DNA from: Peribacillus muralis
Lineage (GTDB): Bacteria > Bacillota > Bacilli > Bacillales > DSM-1321
DNA: 64,000 bases
Assembly: GCF_001645685.2 (NCBI RefSeq)
Contig: NZ_CP017080.1
Location: forward strand, 2,098,001-2,162,000
Reading direction: 5' to 3'
Made by a program: the position numbers and the translations under genes. This document shows positions 61,648-64,000 of the stretch, in pieces. The stretch's first letter is position 1; every line of letters starts with the position of its first letter. Below the pieces are notes generated by a model, which ran no database searches, was not told the DNA's origin, and worked only from the letters and a program-made list of their open reading frames with translations.

Positions 61648-62409
61648 ATGTCAGAAAGAGATGAGCTTATGTGGAAAAACCCTTTAAATGAAACAGCTTG
61701 TCAAATGTCTCCCTTGGGCGATTCCGCCATCGTACTTACATTTGGGAATGGAATTGAATACAGCATTCATAAAAAGATAAAGTTGTTTATGGAGATGTTG
61801 GAAGAAGAACCCTTTGCCGGGTTTGTGGAATGTGTACCGGCTTTTACGAATTTGACGGTTTTTTATGAGCCGCTCGTAATCTATAACACTCATAAGCAAA
61901 GCGATGAAGCTATTTCTCCCTATCACGTGGTTCGGTCGATTTTGGAGGAGAAACTGCTGGATTTAATGGAAGATAAAAAGCTGTCCCATCGGACGGTTAC
62001 CATTCCCGTTTGTTATGGTGGGGAATATGGCCCTGATTTGGAATATGTAGCTCGTTATCATGATTTGACCACTGATGAAGTCATTCATATCCATTCAACC
62101 GGTGAGTATTTGATTTACATGATAGGATTTGCTCCTGGGTTTCCATTTTTGGGAGGACTTTCGGAAGACATCGCCACACCAAGGCGATCTTCCCCGAGAA
62201 TGACGATACCAGCAGGGGCGGTAGGAATTGCCGGTAAGCAAACGGGGGTATATCCGATATCAACACCAGGGGGATGGCAATTGATCGGACAGACGCCAGC
62301 GAAACTATTCTTACCGAATGTAAATCCACCAAGCTTATTACAGGCGGGAGACATGGTGAAATTCCAGCCAATCTCTGAACAAGAATATAAAGAGATGAAG
62401 GGGGGATAA
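61648..62409 (+). CDS. pxpB: 5-oxoprolinase subunit PxpB (KipI)
   Basis: A 253-residue subunit of 5-oxoprolinase. Homologous B. subtilis KipI also inhibits the sporulation kinase KinA. Domain CT_C_D: SPLGDSAIVLTFGNGI in the first part, CVPAFTNLTVFYEPL, then GFAPGFPFLGGL, RMTIPAGAVGIAGKQTGVYP and TPGGWQLIGQTP in the cyclophilin-like second part. ATG 61648 follows the previous stop without a gap; a second in-frame ATG (at 61669) could be the true start, since family members usually begin close to the PLGD motif. Confidence 0.92.
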   Translation: MSERDELMWKNPLNETACQMSPLGDSAIVLTFGNGIEYSIHKKIKLFMEMLEEEPFAGFVECVPAFTNLTVFYEPLVIYNTHKQSDEAISPYHVVRSILEEKLLDLMEDKKLSHRTVTIPVCYGGEYGPDLEYVARYHDLTTDEVIHIHSTGEYLIYMIGFAPGFPFLGGLSEDIATPRRSSPRMTIPAGAVGIAGKQTGVYPISTPGGWQLIGQTPAKLFLPNVNPPSLLQAGDMVKFQPISEQEYKEMKGG

Positions 62410-62410
62410 A

Positions 62411-63406
62411 ATGAGCCATCGTATAATAAAGCCGGGGTTAATGACTAGCATTCAAGATCTTGGCAGGAAAGGATTTCAACAGCATGGGGTGATCGTAGGC
62501 GGAGCGATGGACGGCTATTCACTGCGAATGGCGAATATGTTGGTAGGCAATGATGAAGGGGAAGCGGCCTTGGAAATTACCCTCATGGGCCCCACCATTA
62601 AAATGGAGAAAGATTGCCTGATATCGATAACGGGAGCGAATTTATCACCTGCAATCGATAACCAGGCCGCTCCGATGTGGAAGCCCATTCATGTAAAGGC
62701 AGGATCGATTCTGCGGTTTGAAGGGTGTATATCAGGCTGCCGAGCTTATTTATCCGTTGCCGGTGGATATGCCATACCAGAAGTGCTGGATAGTAAGAGC
62801 ACCTATTTACGAGCAGGAATTGGCGGCTATATGGGTAGGGCTTTAAAGGCTGGAGATATACTGGCTTGTAATGAGCCTCCAAGTATGATGGATCGGTGGG
62901 AGGTAAAAGGTTCTTTCTCTTACCCAAAGTGGTTTGTCAATGAAAGGGAGTTCATGCCAGTTCGAAATCCTCTAATCCGATTCATTGATGGAAGCCAGTA
63001 CGAGCATTTCACGAATTATAGTAAACTTCGGTTTGTAGAGGGTTCATTTAAAGTTTCCAATCAATCTGACCGGATGGGATATAGACTATCCGGCCCGGCA
63101 CTTGAATGCCAAAGTCACGAGGAATTGCTTTCCGAAGCGGTCACTAATGGCTCGATCCAGGTTCCGCCGGATGGAAATCCGATCATTCTCCTGGCGGACA
63201 GGCAAACGACGGGCGGATATCCTAAAATGGCTCAGGTGATTTCTGCCGATTTACCGATAATCGCTCAAGTTAAACCTGGGGAGTCGATTCAATTCTCACG
63301 GGTGACCTTAAGGGAGGCAGAGTGCCTGTACCTTCATAAAGAACGACAAATGAAAGAATGGAAGGCTTCGATTTCATTGGCCTTGCATGACTGGCATATC
63401 TACTAG
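62411..63406 (+). CDS. pxpC: 5-oxoprolinase subunit PxpC (KipA)
   Basis: A 331-residue biotin-carboxylase-like cyclophilin-fold subunit (CT_A_B). GLMTSIQDLGRKGFQQHGVIVGGAMDGYSLRMAN at the start, ISITGANLSPAID, SVAGGYAIPEVLDSKSTYLRAGIGGY and SNQSDRMGYRLSG are family signatures. The closing PPDGNPIILLADRQTTGGYPKMAQV is also conserved. PxpB and PxpC bind tightly and carry out the ATP-dependent phosphorylation/hydrolysis with PxpA. GGGGGGATAAA precedes ATG, one base after the pxpB stop. Confidence 0.93.
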   Translation: MSHRIIKPGLMTSIQDLGRKGFQQHGVIVGGAMDGYSLRMANMLVGNDEGEAALEITLMGPTIKMEKDCLISITGANLSPAIDNQAAPMWKPIHVKAGSILRFEGCISGCRAYLSVAGGYAIPEVLDSKSTYLRAGIGGYMGRALKAGDILACNEPPSMMDRWEVKGSFSYPKWFVNEREFMPVRNPLIRFIDGSQYEHFTNYSKLRFVEGSFKVSNQSDRMGYRLSGPALECQSHEELLSEAVTNGSIQVPPDGNPIILLADRQTTGGYPKMAQVISADLPIIAQVKPGESIQFSRVTLREAECLYLHKERQMKEWKASISLALHDWHIY

Positions 63407-63555
63407 TTCTCTATCAGGAGGTCCCCATATCGGGCGCCTTCTTTTCCTGTTTCAGATATTTTTCGTTTTTTCCTTACATCTTTTTGCGAAGTTTTATAAT
63501 AGAATGAGAGGAGATAGGGAGCAACATTGAGGAAGACCTTGAGAGGAGACAATAC

Positions 63556-64000
63556 ATGCAAGCACATAACAAAACCGTCGTGAAATCCATGCAGATACTT
63601 ACGCTTTTCATAAATCATCCGAAACTTACCTTTAATGAAATGATGGAGCACTCCAACCTTCCCAAAACCTCTTTGCACCGAATGGTCGGTTCATTGGAAG
63701 AAATGGGGTTTTTAACGCGTGATGAACATGGCCATTATTCACTTGGTCTAATATTCTTGCAGTTTGGCCAACTGGTTGGTGAGCGTTTGGATATTAGGAC
63801 AATTGCTTATCCCATCATGAAAGAACTGCGGGATGACGTTGAAGAGGCCGTGAATTTGATCGTGCGGGATAAGGGCGAGGCCATGTATATTGAAAAGGTG
63901 GACACTTTGCACCCCGTCCGGCTTTATACCTCCATTGGCAGGCGTTCACCACTTTATGCCGGCGACTCGCGGATCATACTCGCCTATTTGCCTGAGGAGG
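63556..64000 (+). CDS. kipR: IclR-family regulator KipR, N-terminal part
   Basis: The frame is open to the window end; 148 residues are visible. The winged helix-turn-helix is in KSMQILTLFINHPKLTFNEMMEHSNLPKTSLHRMVGSLEEMGFL and the effector domain begins at YSLGLIFLQFGQLV, including NLIVRDKGEAMYIEKVDT and LYTSIGRRSPLYAGDS, as in IclR proteins. GAGAGGAG precedes ATG. B. subtilis KipR represses its own operon, including kipI and kipA, in response to nitrogen/glucose conditions. The conserved order here supports the same role. Confidence 0.9.
   Translation, partial: MQAHNKTVVKSMQILTLFINHPKLTFNEMMEHSNLPKTSLHRMVGSLEEMGFLTRDEHGHYSLGLIFLQFGQLVGERLDIRTIAYPIMKELRDDVEEAVNLIVRDKGEAMYIEKVDTLHPVRLYTSIGRRSPLYAGDSRIILAYLPEE

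Noticed and set aside
1..64000. CRISPR arrays, tRNA and rRNA genes, complete insertion sequences
   Set aside because: No regularly spaced repeats, cloverleaf or rRNA segments, or transposase genes were seen on either strand by eye.

Overview
The window reads as chromosome of a spore-forming, low-GC Bacillaceae, probably of the Peribacillus (former Bacillus simplex) type. That placement is inference. It rests on AGGAGG-type ribosome sites, frequent TTG/GTG starts, a Spo0E-like gene, a phoD-tatAd-tatCd operon and a ycsF-ycsG-ycsI-kipI-kipA-kipR operon in Bacillus subtilis order, and a dispersed Bacillaceae intergenic repeat. No tRNA, rRNA, CRISPR array or intact insertion sequence was seen.

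Layout. 1-8.4 kb: end of a copper P-type ATPase; a helix-turn-helix regulator divergent from a yxlEFG-like ABC transporter, with two palindromes between them; a RodA-family protein; a TetR regulator, DJ-1/PfpI protein and two membrane proteins. 8.4-13.7 kb: a possible decayed gene, a short Spo0E-like gene, phoD-tatAd-tatCd (secreted phosphodiesterase with its own Tat translocase) and a YitT-like protein. 13.7-22.9 kb: an organosulfonate/organophosphonate locus with an amino-acid permease, phosphonoacetaldehyde hydrolase (PhnX), sulfoacetaldehyde acetyltransferase (Xsc), a class III (taurine:pyruvate-like) aminotransferase, a PIG-L deacetylase, a YeiH-type exporter and a GntR regulator. Three transcription units carry related promoter-operator modules. 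23-29.7 kb: SDR/MarR pair, an orphan branched-chain 2-oxoacid dehydrogenase E1 pair, AadK, a ring-cleaving dioxygenase and a nitroreductase.

30.6-40.3 kb is an accessory polymorphic-toxin region. It holds a 1,996-residue secreted Rhs/YD protein with a colicin-D-like tail, a putative immunity gene, a truncated group II intron, a CPCC+HEAT protein, a frameshifted membrane gene and a barstar gene broken by an in-frame TGA. The region is visibly AT-rich, starting inside the Rhs gene. 40.6-47.6 kb: single metabolic genes (PhzF-like, YdeI, GNAT, DUF402, Nudix, peptidase E) and a two-gene minus-strand unit (FAD oxidoreductase plus half-size MFS).

47.9-58.5 kb: an AraC-type regulator followed by hutU, hutI, two MFS transporters, a histidine-ammonia-lyase homologue and a SolA/MSOX-like oxidase. 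The lyase lacks the Ala-Ser-Gly that forms the MIO cofactor, so the locus may act on a modified histidine such as a betaine rather than on histidine. 58.8-64 kb: the 5-oxoprolinase (pxpABC) operon and the start of kipR.

The strongest leads are the hybrid taurine/aminoethylphosphonate locus with its operators, the MIO-less lyase inside a hut-like cluster, and the Rhs toxin/immunity region with its decayed immunity genes.
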